64,000 bases of DNA, from positions 30,077 through 94,076 of the forward strand of contig DASREE010000040.1 in the NCBI GenBank assembly GCA_035652235.1, given 5' to 3'. This document shows positions 1 through 10,724 of the stretch, in pieces (within the stretch, counting starts at the first letter, position 1; each line of letters opens with the position of its first letter). Made by a program: the position numbers and the translations under genes. The stretch comes from PALSA-612 sp035652235. GTDB lineage: Bacteria; Actinomycetota; Thermoleophilia; Gaiellales; Gaiellaceae. The notes under the pieces were generated by a model. That model was not told the DNA's origin. It was given only the letters and a program-made list of their open reading frames with translations, and searched no databases.

Positions 1-174
1 GCCGGCGATCCCTCCGCGCACGAGTGGGGCCTGCGCATGCTGATCGCCTCGCGCTGCCTGGAGCGGATCGGCGACCACGCCGTCGACATCGGCGAGCAGA
101 CCGCCTACCTCGTCTCCGGCGAGTTCCGCGAGTTCACCGACGCCTCGCGACCCGAGTCCGCGCTCGGCGGCTAG
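1..174 (+). CDS. phoU: Phosphate transport regulator PhoU (C-terminal part)
   Basis: The window opens inside this gene: only the last 57 codons remain, read in frame from base 1 to the TAG at 172-174. The visible segment contains ERIGDHAVDIGEQ, the E-x-x-x-D-H helix that ends each PhoU repeat and binds metal in known structures. PhoU is a cytoplasmic protein that links the PstSCAB phosphate transporter to the PhoR kinase. The first part and the expected pst/pho neighbours lie before the window. Identification rests on this short but characteristic helix. Confidence 0.85.
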   Translation, partial: AGDPSAHEWGLRMLIASRCLERIGDHAVDIGEQTAYLVSGEFREFTDASRPESALGG

Positions 175-241
175 CCCTGCCGAGCGCGGGGGGCCGCCGG
201 GGAGCGAACGTCCGCCGACGTCCCGGCGCCTCCGAGCGGAC

Positions 242-247
242 TACGAT
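242..247 (+). promoter_or_regulatory. -10 box TACGAT before the CapA-like gene
   Basis: TACGAT is followed by 7 bases and then a GTG at 255, the same spacing seen before many first genes here. It implies a leaderless transcript and argues for GTG 255 over the ATG at 246, which overlaps the box. Confidence 0.45.
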
Positions 248-254
248 GCCGGCC

Positions 255-1316
255 GTGCCTCGCCGTCTGCTCGCCGCCGCGGCGCTCGCCGCGGCCGCCT
301 GCGCGCCCGCCGCCGCCGGAGCGCGGGGCGCCGCCGGAGGACCGGGCGCCGCCGCGTCGCGGCCGGTCGGGATCGTCTGGGTCGGAGACATCGCCATGGC
401 GCCCGCGGCAGACGGCGGCGCCTCCTTCTTCCCCGCCTCCGTGCGCCGGCAGCTGCGCGGCGACGTGGTCGCCGGCAACCTGGAGGGGACGCTCGCGACC
501 GGCGGCTCGTCCAAGTGCGGCCCGGCGAGCAGCGACTGCTACGCCTTCCGCGCTCCCCCCTCGTACGCGCGCCTGCTGCGACGGGCCGGCTTCACGCTCG
601 TGAACCTCGCCAACAACCACGCCGCCGACTACGGCCCGGTTGGGCAGGCGGAGACGCTCGCGGCCCTCGGTGCCGCGCACCTGCGCTCGACCGGCCGCCC
701 CGGCGAGATCACGGTCGTGCGGGCCGGCCGGACGCGCGTCGCCGTGCTCGGCTTCGCGCCGTACGCGTGGGCGCAGAGCCTGACCGACATCGCGGCGGCG
801 AAGCGCCTCGTCCGGGCAGCCGCCGCGCGCGCCGACCTCGTCGTCTGCGTCATGCACGCCGGTGCAGAAGGCGCCGACCGCCAGCACGTCCATCCGGGCA
901 GCGAGGAGTTCCTCGGTGAAGACCGCGGCGACCCGATCGCGTTCGCCCACGCCGTCGTCGACGCGGGGGCCGACCTCGTCGTCGGCTCGGGGCCGCACGT
1001 CCTGCGCGGCATGGAGTGGTACCGCGGGCGCCTGATCGCCTACAGCCTCGGCAACTTCCTCGGCAACGGCACGCTCTCGACCGGCGGCGTCCTCGGCGTG
1101 AGCGGCATCCTGCGGGTCGAGCTGCGGCCGAGCGGCGCCTGGCTGCGTGGACGCCTCGTCGGCGTGCGCCTGCTCGCGCCGGGCGTCCCGCGGGTCGATC
1201 CCGACGACACCGCCGTCCGCCTCGTCCGCGACCTGTCCCGTGAGGACTTCGGCCGGAACGGGATGCGCCTGGCGGGGACGGGCCGCCTCGCGCCGCCCGC
1301 CTGGCTCACCGGCTAG
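255..1316 (+). CDS. CapA-family (poly-gamma-glutamate synthesis type) metallophosphoesterase-like protein
   Basis: About 353 residues starting with a signal peptide (two arginines, then an Ala/Leu core and a cysteine near residue 16 that could be lipidated). The body matches CapA proteins (PF09587), which have a calcineurin-like fold: GNLEGTL near the start, NLANNHAADYG, VVCVMHAGAEG and VVGSGPHVLRG followed by IAYSLGNFLGN. CapA takes part in capsule polyglutamate synthesis or release in Bacillus; in actinobacteria most members are uncharacterised and exported. No capB/capC neighbour is present, so a role in polyglutamate is not supported. The 3' end overlaps the convergent tlpA-like gene by 11 bases. 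An ATG at 246 is an alternative start. Confidence 0.8.
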   Translation: MPRRLLAAAALAAAACAPAAAGARGAAGGPGAAASRPVGIVWVGDIAMAPAADGGASFFPASVRRQLRGDVVAGNLEGTLATGGSSKCGPASSDCYAFRAPPSYARLLRRAGFTLVNLANNHAADYGPVGQAETLAALGAAHLRSTGRPGEITVVRAGRTRVAVLGFAPYAWAQSLTDIAAAKRLVRAAAARADLVVCVMHAGAEGADRQHVHPGSEEFLGEDRGDPIAFAHAVVDAGADLVVGSGPHVLRGMEWYRGRLIAYSLGNFLGNGTLSTGGVLGVSGILRVELRPSGAWLRGRLVGVRLLAPGVPRVDPDDTAVRLVRDLSREDFGRNGMRLAGTGRLAPPAWLTG

Positions 1317-1833
1317 ACGGCGAGCGCGTCGCCAGGCGGTAGCCGCGCTCGAACAGCGCCAGCGTGCCCGGCCCGTAGAGGACGGCCACGACCCGGTGGC
1401 GGCGGTCGAGGAACAAGGTCGTCGGGGTGCCGGTCGCCTGCAGGCGGTGGACGAGACGATCGCGCGGGTCGAAGATGCTCGGGAAGCGGGTGCCGTAGCG
1501 GCGGGCGAAGCTGCGCGCGCCCGCCTTCGAGTCCTCGACGTCGATCCCGAGCAGCGAGCGCGGGTGCCGGGCGAGGAAGCGGGCGAGCTCGCGCGCCTCG
1601 CGGCGGCACGGTGAGCACCACGAGCCCCACAGGTTGAGGAGGAGCGGCCTCCCCCGCCACTGCGCCAGGCTCACCCGCTTCCCGGTCACCGGGTCGATTC
1701 CCGCCAGCGGAGGGACGGCCCGGCCGCTCCCGGGCACGAGCTGGCCGAGCTGCGATCGTGCGCCCGCCGCGGGCGACGCGAGAGCGAGCGAGGCCGCGGC
1801 GGCGGCGAGCAGGGCCGGGGGGCGCAGGGACAC
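1306..1833 (-). CDS. TlpA/ResA-like thioredoxin-fold protein, exported
   Basis: This 175-residue protein has an N-terminal signal peptide (hydrophobic Ala/Leu run to about residue 24) and a thioredoxin-like domain of the TlpA/AhpC class. LLNLWGSWCSPCRREA holds the redox CxxC as CSPC, and the cis-proline loop appears as GTPTTLFLD. Such proteins work outside the membrane, reducing disulfides during cytochrome c maturation or protecting exported proteins. No ccs genes are adjacent, so its partner is unknown. The start is GTG. It is convergent with the CapA-like gene and lies downstream of the end of the coxSLM operon, separated by a repeat-rich 125-base gap. Confidence 0.85.
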   Translation of the reverse strand: MSLRPPALLAAAAASLALASPAAGARSQLGQLVPGSGRAVPPLAGIDPVTGKRVSLAQWRGRPLLLNLWGSWCSPCRREARELARFLARHPRSLLGIDVEDSKAGARSFARRYGTRFPSIFDPRDRLVHRLQATGTPTTLFLDRRHRVVAVLYGPGTLALFERGYRLATRSPSSR

Positions 1834-1840
1834 ACGAACA

Positions 1841-1871
1841 GGCTCGCGGCGCTCAGAGGCTCGCGGCGCTC
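1841..1871. repeat. Direct repeat pair, period 17 (unit GGCTCGCGGCGCTC)
   Basis: GGCTCGCGGCGCTC occurs exactly at 1841-1854 and 1858-1871, in the leader of the tlpA-like gene. A second unrelated pair with the same 17-base period follows at 1925. Purpose unknown; tandem operator sites or simple slippage are both possible. Confidence 0.8.
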
Positions 1872-1924
1872 CGCCGGACTGCCCCCTTGCACCAGGCTGT
1901 TCCTTACCTCGAAACAGTGTGTTC

Positions 1925-1956
1925 CTTGGCTTCCCGCCGCACTTGGCTTCCCGCCG
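1925..1956. repeat. Direct repeat pair, period 17 (unit CTTGGCTTCCCGCCG)
   Basis: The 15-base unit occurs exactly at 1925-1939 and 1942-1956, directly after the end of the coxM-like gene. Between the two repeat pairs, TGTTCCTT also occurs twice (1898 and 1920). The gap 1834-1958 holds no gene. Confidence 0.8.
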
Positions 1957-1958
1957 GG

Positions 1959-2779
1959 CTACGAGCCGAGCGTCCGCTCCAGGGCGCGGCGGACGAGCAC
2001 GCGTGCGAGATGCCGACGGTAGTCGGCGCTTGCGGCGACGTCGCTCGGCGGATCGGCTCCCTCGTCGGCCCGCTCGGCCGCGGCCCTCGGATCGGCGCCC
2101 GAGGCGAGCGCCTCCTCGACCGCCCGCGCCCGGAGCGGCGTCCCGCCCATGCTGATCAGCGCCACCTTGGCGCCGCCGTTTGCCCGCACCGCCGCCACGC
2201 CGACCGTCGCCCAGTCCTGCGCCCGCCGGCTGAACTTCTCGAACGCCCAGCCCGCTCCGCCGAGCTTGGGCACGCGGATCTCCGTCAGCACGTCCTGTGG
2301 CCCGAGCGCCGTCTCGAACACGCCGGTGAAGAACTCCGCCGCCGGGATCCGCCGCTCGCCGTCCGGGCCGGCGACGACCAGCTCCGCGTCGAGCGCGAGC
2401 AGGACGCCGGGCGCGTCCGAGGCGGGGTCGCCGTGGCTGACGGAGCCGCCGATCGTGCCCCGGTGGCGCACCTGCGGATCGCCGATCTGCCCGGCCGCGT
2501 GCGCGAGGATGGGACAGTGCCGCTCGAGCACGGGGCTCGTCGCGACGTCGTGGTGGCGCGTCAGCGCGCCGATGGCGACCTGGTCGCCGTCCTCGCGGAC
2601 GTAGCGGAGGCCCTCGACCCGCCCGAGGTCGATGAGCGTCCCCGGCCGGGCCAGCCTGATCCGCATGGCCGGGATGAGCGAATGGCCTCCGGCCAGCAGC
2701 TTCGCGTCCTCGCGCTCGCCGAGCAGCCGCACCGCCTCCTCGACCGACCTCGCCACCTCGTACTCGAACGGAGCTGGAA

Positions 2780-2783
<4 letters not shown>
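1959..2783 (-). CDS. coxM: Molybdenum hydroxylase FAD subunit (CoxM/CutM type)
   Basis: A 274-residue FAD-binding subunit of the xanthine oxidase family. It starts MIPAPFEYEVARSVEEA, then LLAGGHSLIPAM (first FAD pyrophosphate contact) and HRGTIGGSVSHGDPASD (second, around residue 105), ending in the CO dehydrogenase flavoprotein C-terminal domain. It passes electrons from the [2Fe-2S] subunit to quinone or another acceptor. It is the last gene of coxS-coxL-coxM and overlaps coxL by ATGA (2780-2783). The length is normal. The symbol follows family naming; the substrate need not be CO because the large subunit is form II. Confidence 0.88.
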
Positions 2784-5143
<2,360 letters not shown>

Positions 5144-5144
5144 G

Positions 5145-5603
<459 letters not shown>

Positions 5604-5716
5604 CGATCCCCCTTCCGCGTGGACACGCGAGGATACCCCGGCCCGGCCCTGCCTGCCAAGCGGGAGCCGGCGCCCTCCGGCCCCGTCGAACGGATGTCAC
5701 CTGGGGTCTGATCGTG

Positions 5717-6925
5717 TCAGCGGCGCGCCGACGTGAGCAGCGATCCGGCGTCCAGGCCGCGGATGGAGGCGTCGACGAGCTCGACGGGGTGCACGGCGGG
5801 GATGCGCCGGCCGGCGCGGCGAAGGGCAGCCGAGACCTGCACCAGGCAGCCCGGGTTCGCGCTCGCGTACACCTGCGGCCGGGTGGCCGCGACGTTCGCC
5901 GCCTTGCGGTCGCCGAGCTTCCGCGCCGCTGCGGGCTGGACGAGGTTGTAGATGCCCGCGCTCCCGCAGCAGATCGCCTGCTCCGCCGGCTCGACGAGCT
6001 CGAGCCCGGGAATCGCCCGCAGCGTCTCGCGCGGTTGCGCCTCGAGCTGCTGGGCGTGGCGGAGGTGACACGCGTCCTGGAACGCGACGCGGAGCGGAAG
6101 CGGCCGGCGCTCCGCCCGCGGCGCGAGCTCGGCGAGCACCTCGCTCACGTCGCGCACGGGCAGGTCGAGGCCGGCCTCCTTCAGGTGCGATCCGCAGCCG
6201 GCCGCGTTGACGACGAGCACGTCGACGCCGCTGGCGCGGAAGAGCGCGGCGATCGCCCGCGCCCGCTCCCGCCCGGCGCCGACACGACCGGCGTGGTGGT
6301 GCAGCGCGCCACAGCACGGTTGGCCCGGCGGCGCCACCACCTCGCAGCCCTCGGCCGCCAGCACCCGCGCGGTCGCCGCGTTCACGTCGCCGAAGAGGAC
6401 GCTCTGGACGCATCCCGTCAGCAGGCCGACCCGCGCACGCCGCTCGCCAAGAGCGGGCGTCAGGGCAGCCGGGCCAGCCGTCGCGCGCCACGGCGGCGCC
6501 AGCTCGGCGAGCGGCCGCAGGAACCCCGGCAGCGGCAGCTTTCGCCCGAACGGCGCGAGCGCGAGCGCCAGCCGCAGCCTGGACGGGTACGGGAAGACGG
6601 CGAAGACGAGCCGGCGCAGGAGCCAGTCGTCCGGCCGGCGCTGGTAGCGCTCCTCGACGAGCACACGCGTCTCGTCGAGCAGCCGGTCGTAGCGCACGCC
6701 CGACGGGCAGGCGGTCATGCACGCCATGCAGCCGAGACAGCGGTCGAAGTGCGCGACGGTCGTGTCGGTGAGCTCGACGGTGCCCTCGACGAGCCCCTTC
6801 ATCAACCAGATCCGCCCGCGCGGAGAGTCCATCTCCTGCTGCCAGAGCGGGCCGTAGGTCGGGCAGGTGGGTAGGCAGAAGCCGCAGTGGACGCAGTCCT
6901 CGATCAGAGCCGGGTCGATGCTCAC
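5717..6925 (-). CDS. glcF: Glycolate oxidase iron-sulfur subunit GlcF
   Basis: About 402 residues from a GTG start. Two bacterial ferredoxin motifs occur near the N-terminus, CVHCGFCLPTCP and CLGCMACMTACP, for two [4Fe-4S] clusters. Two CCG domains follow, with QPCCGALHHHAG and ICCGSAGIYN. GlcF accepts electrons from GlcD/GlcE and passes them to the membrane quinone pool. It is the last gene of glcD-glcE-glcF; a 98-base gap without a gene separates it from glcE. A longer reading upstream is open but has no family similarity, and GGGAG lies in front of the GTG at 6925. Confidence 0.9.
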   Translation of the reverse strand: MSIDPALIEDCVHCGFCLPTCPTYGPLWQQEMDSPRGRIWLMKGLVEGTVELTDTTVAHFDRCLGCMACMTACPSGVRYDRLLDETRVLVEERYQRRPDDWLLRRLVFAVFPYPSRLRLALALAPFGRKLPLPGFLRPLAELAPPWRATAGPAALTPALGERRARVGLLTGCVQSVLFGDVNAATARVLAAEGCEVVAPPGQPCCGALHHHAGRVGAGRERARAIAALFRASGVDVLVVNAAGCGSHLKEAGLDLPVRDVSEVLAELAPRAERRPLPLRVAFQDACHLRHAQQLEAQPRETLRAIPGLELVEPAEQAICCGSAGIYNLVQPAAARKLGDRKAANVAATRPQVYASANPGCLVQVSAALRRAGRRIPAVHPVELVDASIRGLDAGSLLTSARR

Positions 6926-7023
6926 GACCGGCCGCGCTCCCGGCCAGGCCTGTCCGGCGCAGCAATCGTGCCGACGACGGGCGGGGCAGCGCAGGGGTTC
7001 CCCACCATCGCCCCGGCCCGCAC

Positions 7024-7953
7024 CTAGACGAGCACCCCAGCCGGGTCGAACGCCGCCCGGATCCGCTCGACGAGGGCGATCTCGACCGGATCGCGCGGGT
7101 CGGGGGGCTCGGGCGCGACGGTGTGGGCGACCCCCGCGCCGACGCACGCGACCGCGCGCTCGTAGCGCGGCAGGACGTCCGGGATCGAGCCGAGGGTGAC
7201 GGGGACGCGTCCGGCGGCGAGCGGACGGCAGTCGTCGACCGCCCCCCACGCCTGCTCGTCCGCGCCACCCACGAGCGAGCGGGCCGTCTCGAGCTGGGCG
7301 CCGACCGCGCGGGCGCTCCCCTCGAAGAGGACGAGGAGGTCGCATCCCGGCCAGGTGAGGTCGAGCGCCGACGGCTCGAGCGACGAGCGCACGATCGCCC
7401 GAGCCTTCGCGCACGCCTCCTGCAGCGTGCCCGACCGCACCCGCAGCGCCCGGCTCGCCTCCGGCACCGGCGAGAGACGGAGCGCGATCCGCCCGACCAG
7501 GCCGAGCAGACCCCGGGAGCCGCAGAACAGCTTCGCGAGGTCGTACCCGGCGACGTTCTTCACCACCTTGCCTCCCGAGCTCGCAACCGTACCGTCGCCG
7601 AGGACGACGGTCGCGCCGATGACAAGATCGCGCATCGTGCCGTGGCGGTGCCGGCGCGGCCCGGACAGGTCGCCGGCAAGGCAGGCGCCGACCGTCGGAT
7701 CGCCGCTCGGATCGAGCGGCAGCCGCTGCCCGAACGGCCGCAGGCGCTCGTTCAGCTCGGACAGCCGCAGCCCCGCCTCGACGACGCAGGTGAGATCGCC
7801 CGGCTCGTGCTCCAGGATGCGGTCGAGCCTCGCTGTCCGCAGCTCAACCTCGCCCCCTGCCCGCTCGATCGACACCGTCCGGCCCCGGGCCGAGGCCTCG
7901 CGCAGCAGGGCGGAGGCCTCCGCCAGCGAGGCGACCTCACAGACGCTCGGCAA
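7024..7953 (-). CDS. glcE: Glycolate oxidase FAD-binding subunit GlcE
   Basis: A 309-residue subunit with the FAD-binding-4 fold: DPSGDPTVGACLAGDLSG, HGTMRDLVIGATVVLGDG and GGKVVKNVAGYDLAKLFCGS are typical GlcE segments. With GlcD it forms the flavoprotein part of glycolate oxidase (glycolate to glyoxylate). The start is taken as TTG at 7953 because AGGAGG sits 6 bases upstream and the frame has no better start; this gives a 17-base overlap with the end of glcD. It is shorter than many GlcE proteins (about 350 residues), mostly at the N-terminus. Confidence 0.88.
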   Translation of the reverse strand: MPSVCEVASLAEASALLREASARGRTVSIERAGGEVELRTARLDRILEHEPGDLTCVVEAGLRLSELNERLRPFGQRLPLDPSGDPTVGACLAGDLSGPRRHRHGTMRDLVIGATVVLGDGTVASSGGKVVKNVAGYDLAKLFCGSRGLLGLVGRIALRLSPVPEASRALRVRSGTLQEACAKARAIVRSSLEPSALDLTWPGCDLLVLFEGSARAVGAQLETARSLVGGADEQAWGAVDDCRPLAAGRVPVTLGSIPDVLPRYERAVACVGAGVAHTVAPEPPDPRDPVEIALVERIRAAFDPAGVLV

Positions 7954-9394
7954 GGCCAGCCTCCTCCAGGGGATGCCGCCGGTACGGTCCCGGAACCTCG
8001 CCGCACAGGCGCGGCGTCGGGAACACCTTGCCGGGATTCGCGATCCCGTCGGGGTCGAACGCGCGGCGCAGCCGCTGCATGACGGCGAGGTCGTCCTCGC
8101 CGAACATGAGCGGCATCGCGCACGCCTTGTCCGTGCCGACGCCGTGCTCGCCGGTGAGGGAGCCGCCGGCGTCGACGCAGGCGACGAGGATCGCCTCGGC
8201 CAGCTCCCGCGCGCGCGCCGGCTCCCCGGGCACGCGCTCGTCGTAGAGGACGAGCGGATGCAGGTTGCCGTCGCCCGCATGGAAGACGTTGCCGACGCGG
8301 AGGCCGTGCTCGCGCTCGAGCTCGGCGATGCGGCGCAGCACCTCGGGGAGGCGCGTCCGCGGCACGACGCCGTCCTGGACGTAGTAGCTGTGACTGACCC
8401 GACCCATCGCCGCGAACGCCGACTTGCGGCCCTTCCACAGCAGCGCGCGCTCGGCGGCGTCCGCAGCCGTCCTGATCTCGCGGGCACCGTGCTCGCGGCA
8501 GATGCGCTCGACCGCGGCCACATCCTCCTCCACCTGGGCGGCGACGCCGTCGAGCTCGACGATCAGGATCGCGCCCGCGCCCTGCGGGTAGCCGGCGTGC
8601 ACAGCCTGCTCGGTCGCCTCGATCGTCAGCCGGTCCATCATCTCGATCGCGGCCGGGAGGATGCCCGCGGCGACGATCCCGGAGACGGCACCGCCCGCCT
8701 CGTCCATGGAGTCGAACGAGGCGAGCTGGGTGACGACCGCCTCCGGCCGCCGCAGCAGCCGCAGCGTGATCTCGACGGCCACGCCCAGCGTCCCCTCCGA
8801 GCCGACGAACACGCCGAGCAGGTCCGGCCCCGGTGAGTCGGCGGCGACGCCGCCCAGGCGGCAGAGGCTCCCGTCCGGAAGCACGACGACGAGCCCTGTC
8901 ACGTGGTTGGCGGTGAAGCCGTGCTTCAGACAGTGCGCGCCACCGGAGTTCTCGGCCACGTTGCCGCCGACGGTGCACACCTGCTGGCTGGACGGGTCAG
9001 GCGCGTAGTAGAGCTCGTCCGCGGCGACCGCCTCCGTCACCTGCAGGTTCGTCACGCCGGGCTGCACGACGATGCGCCGCGCGTCCAGGTCGACGGAGAG
9101 AACGCGGTTCATCCGCGCGAGCGAGAGGACGACGCCGTCGGCGACGGGCAGGGCGCCGCCGGACAGGCCCGTGCCCGCGCCCCGGGCGACGAACGGGACG
9201 TGGCGGGCGGCGCACGCGCGCACGACCGCCTGCACCTGCTCCGTCGTCTCCGGCAGGCAGACGAGCGCCGGCAGCACGCGGCGCCCGGTGAGGCCGTCGC
9301 ACTCGTACGTGCGCAGGTCCTCCGGCTCCGACAGCACCGCGTCCGCAGGCAGCGCGCGGCGGACCGCGTCGACGAAGGCTGGGTCGAGCGCCAT
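7937..9394 (-). CDS. glcD: Glycolate oxidase subunit GlcD (FAD-linked oxidase)
   Basis: A 485-residue catalytic subunit. The FAD-binding-4 domain shows VPFVARGAGTGLSGGALP and CTVGGNVAENSGGAHCLKHG. The C-terminal FAD-oxidase domain shows HAGDGNLHPL and GEHGVGTDKA, with the histidines expected at the active site of D-lactate/glycolate oxidases. It oxidises glycolate to glyoxylate with GlcE and GlcF. The ATG at 9394 matches the usual N-terminus (MALDPAFVDAVRRAL); an in-frame start 14 codons upstream is less likely. First gene of glcDEF; no regulator is adjacent. Confidence 0.92.
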   Translation of the reverse strand: MALDPAFVDAVRRALPADAVLSEPEDLRTYECDGLTGRRVLPALVCLPETTEQVQAVVRACAARHVPFVARGAGTGLSGGALPVADGVVLSLARMNRVLSVDLDARRIVVQPGVTNLQVTEAVAADELYYAPDPSSQQVCTVGGNVAENSGGAHCLKHGFTANHVTGLVVVLPDGSLCRLGGVAADSPGPDLLGVFVGSEGTLGVAVEITLRLLRRPEAVVTQLASFDSMDEAGGAVSGIVAAGILPAAIEMMDRLTIEATEQAVHAGYPQGAGAILIVELDGVAAQVEEDVAAVERICREHGAREIRTAADAAERALLWKGRKSAFAAMGRVSHSYYVQDGVVPRTRLPEVLRRIAELEREHGLRVGNVFHAGDGNLHPLVLYDERVPGEPARARELAEAILVACVDAGGSLTGEHGVGTDKACAMPLMFGEDDLAVMQRLRRAFDPDGIANPGKVFPTPRLCGEVPGPYRRHPLEEAGLAERL

Positions 9395-9521
9395 GCCGCT
9401 GACTCTAGAAGACGCCGCCGGGAGCCGGTCGGACACCTGCGCGAGCGGCTGGAGAGCGCTGCCGGCGCGCCGCGCCCCCCCGCGCCCCGACGCCGAGCCT
9501 GGCGGCGGCGGGACGCGGCGG

Positions 9522-10550
9522 CTACTCGTCCGGCAGCGCCCGACGCAGAAAGCGCACGAGGTTGCCGTGCAGGAGCGCCGAGACGACGGCCTCGTCGAGA
9601 CCGCGGCGGGCGAGCGCGGCGGCGAGCGCCGGGTAGTCCTCGGGGCCGGCGAAGCCCGTCACCGGCGCTCCCGGCTCGAGCCCGGGCGGAAGCGTGGCCA
9701 GCTCCCGCGGCGTCGGGGTGACGGCGCCGGTGCGCACGAGACGGCTCATGAAGTCCGCGCCGAAGCAGACGTGCTCCGCTCCTGCCACCGCGACCGCGTG
9801 CTCGACGTGGTCGAGGAGTCGCTCCAGGTCGGGCTGCTCCGGATCGACAGCGGACGGAAGCGCCATCACGCCGACCAGCCCGTCCCGCTCGGCGAGCGCG
9901 ACGAGCTGGTCGTCCGAGACGTTCCGCGGCGAGTCGCAGACGGTCCGGCAGCAGGCGTGGCTGACGAGCACCGGCGATCGAGGGTCGAGTCGGGCGAGCG
10001 CATCCTCGAACGTCTGCTCGGATGCGTGCGCGAGGTCGACGATCGCGCCGAGGCTGCACAGGCGGTCGACGAGCTGCTCGCCGAGCCGCGACAGCCCGCC
10101 GGCGCGGGGCTCTCCCGACCCATCCGCGAACGCGTTCCGCCGCGACCAGGTGAGACCGACCATGCGCACGCCGAGAGCCCAGAACACGTCGATCAGCTCC
10201 GGGCTCGAGCCGAGCGCCTCCGTCCCTTCGAGCGCGAGCACGAGGCCGATCCTGCCTTCGCCGCCGGCCCGGTCGAGGTCGGACTGCGTCTCGACCCGTA
10301 CGGCCCGGTCGGCGCTCAGCCGGGCGGCCTCGCGGAAGGCGGCAACGAGGGTCAGCGCCCGCCGGAGCGCGCCGTCGGGGACGCGATCGCCCTCGACGTA
10401 GACGGGGCACACCTGGAGTCGCACGCCGCCCGCCTCGAGCAGCGGCAGCCAGTGCTCGCGGAAGGGATCGGACTCGCCGCGCTCGCGCCGCCAGACGACC
10501 TCGAGCAGGAGGTCGACGTGCGCGTCGGCAATCGGATGCGACCCCGGCAC
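9522..10550 (-). CDS. Membrane dipeptidase-type zinc peptidase (renal dipeptidase family M19)
   Basis: A 342-residue TIM-barrel metallopeptidase (PF01244). The zinc ligands can be read in order: H-x-D in IADAHVDLL, Glu in LVLALEGTEAL, His in AIVDLAHASE, His in VLVSHACCRTVCDSPRN, and Asp in CFGADFMSRL. There is no signal peptide, so the enzyme is probably cytoplasmic despite the family name. Family members hydrolyse dipeptides with broad tolerance, including D-residues at the C-terminal side. The start is GTG. The gene stands alone between glcD and the divergent amine oxidase. Confidence 0.88.
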   Translation of the reverse strand: MPGSHPIADAHVDLLLEVVWRRERGESDPFREHWLPLLEAGGVRLQVCPVYVEGDRVPDGALRRALTLVAAFREAARLSADRAVRVETQSDLDRAGGEGRIGLVLALEGTEALGSSPELIDVFWALGVRMVGLTWSRRNAFADGSGEPRAGGLSRLGEQLVDRLCSLGAIVDLAHASEQTFEDALARLDPRSPVLVSHACCRTVCDSPRNVSDDQLVALAERDGLVGVMALPSAVDPEQPDLERLLDHVEHAVAVAGAEHVCFGADFMSRLVRTGAVTPTPRELATLPPGLEPGAPVTGFAGPEDYPALAAALARRGLDEAVVSALLHGNLVRFLRRALPDE

Positions 10551-10712
10551 GTCCGCGATGCTCGCACATGCCTCGGCCGGTCGCCGCGCGGCTCGGGCGC
10601 CGCCGACGCGCGCGCCGCCCGTGACCGCATGTCGCTCCCCGCGTTGCGCGGCCGGCGCGAGGCGTCACGCTCCCGGTACGAAGAGGTGCCACACGTGCGC
10701 ACGCTCTGTCAG

Positions 10713-10718
10713 TAGGCT
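10713..10718 (+). promoter_or_regulatory. -10 box TAGGCT before the amine oxidase
   Basis: TAGGCT is followed by six bases (CGCGCC) and ATG at 10725, indicating a leaderless transcript and supporting this start over the internal ATG at 10773. Confidence 0.5.
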
Positions 10719-10724
10719 CGCGCC

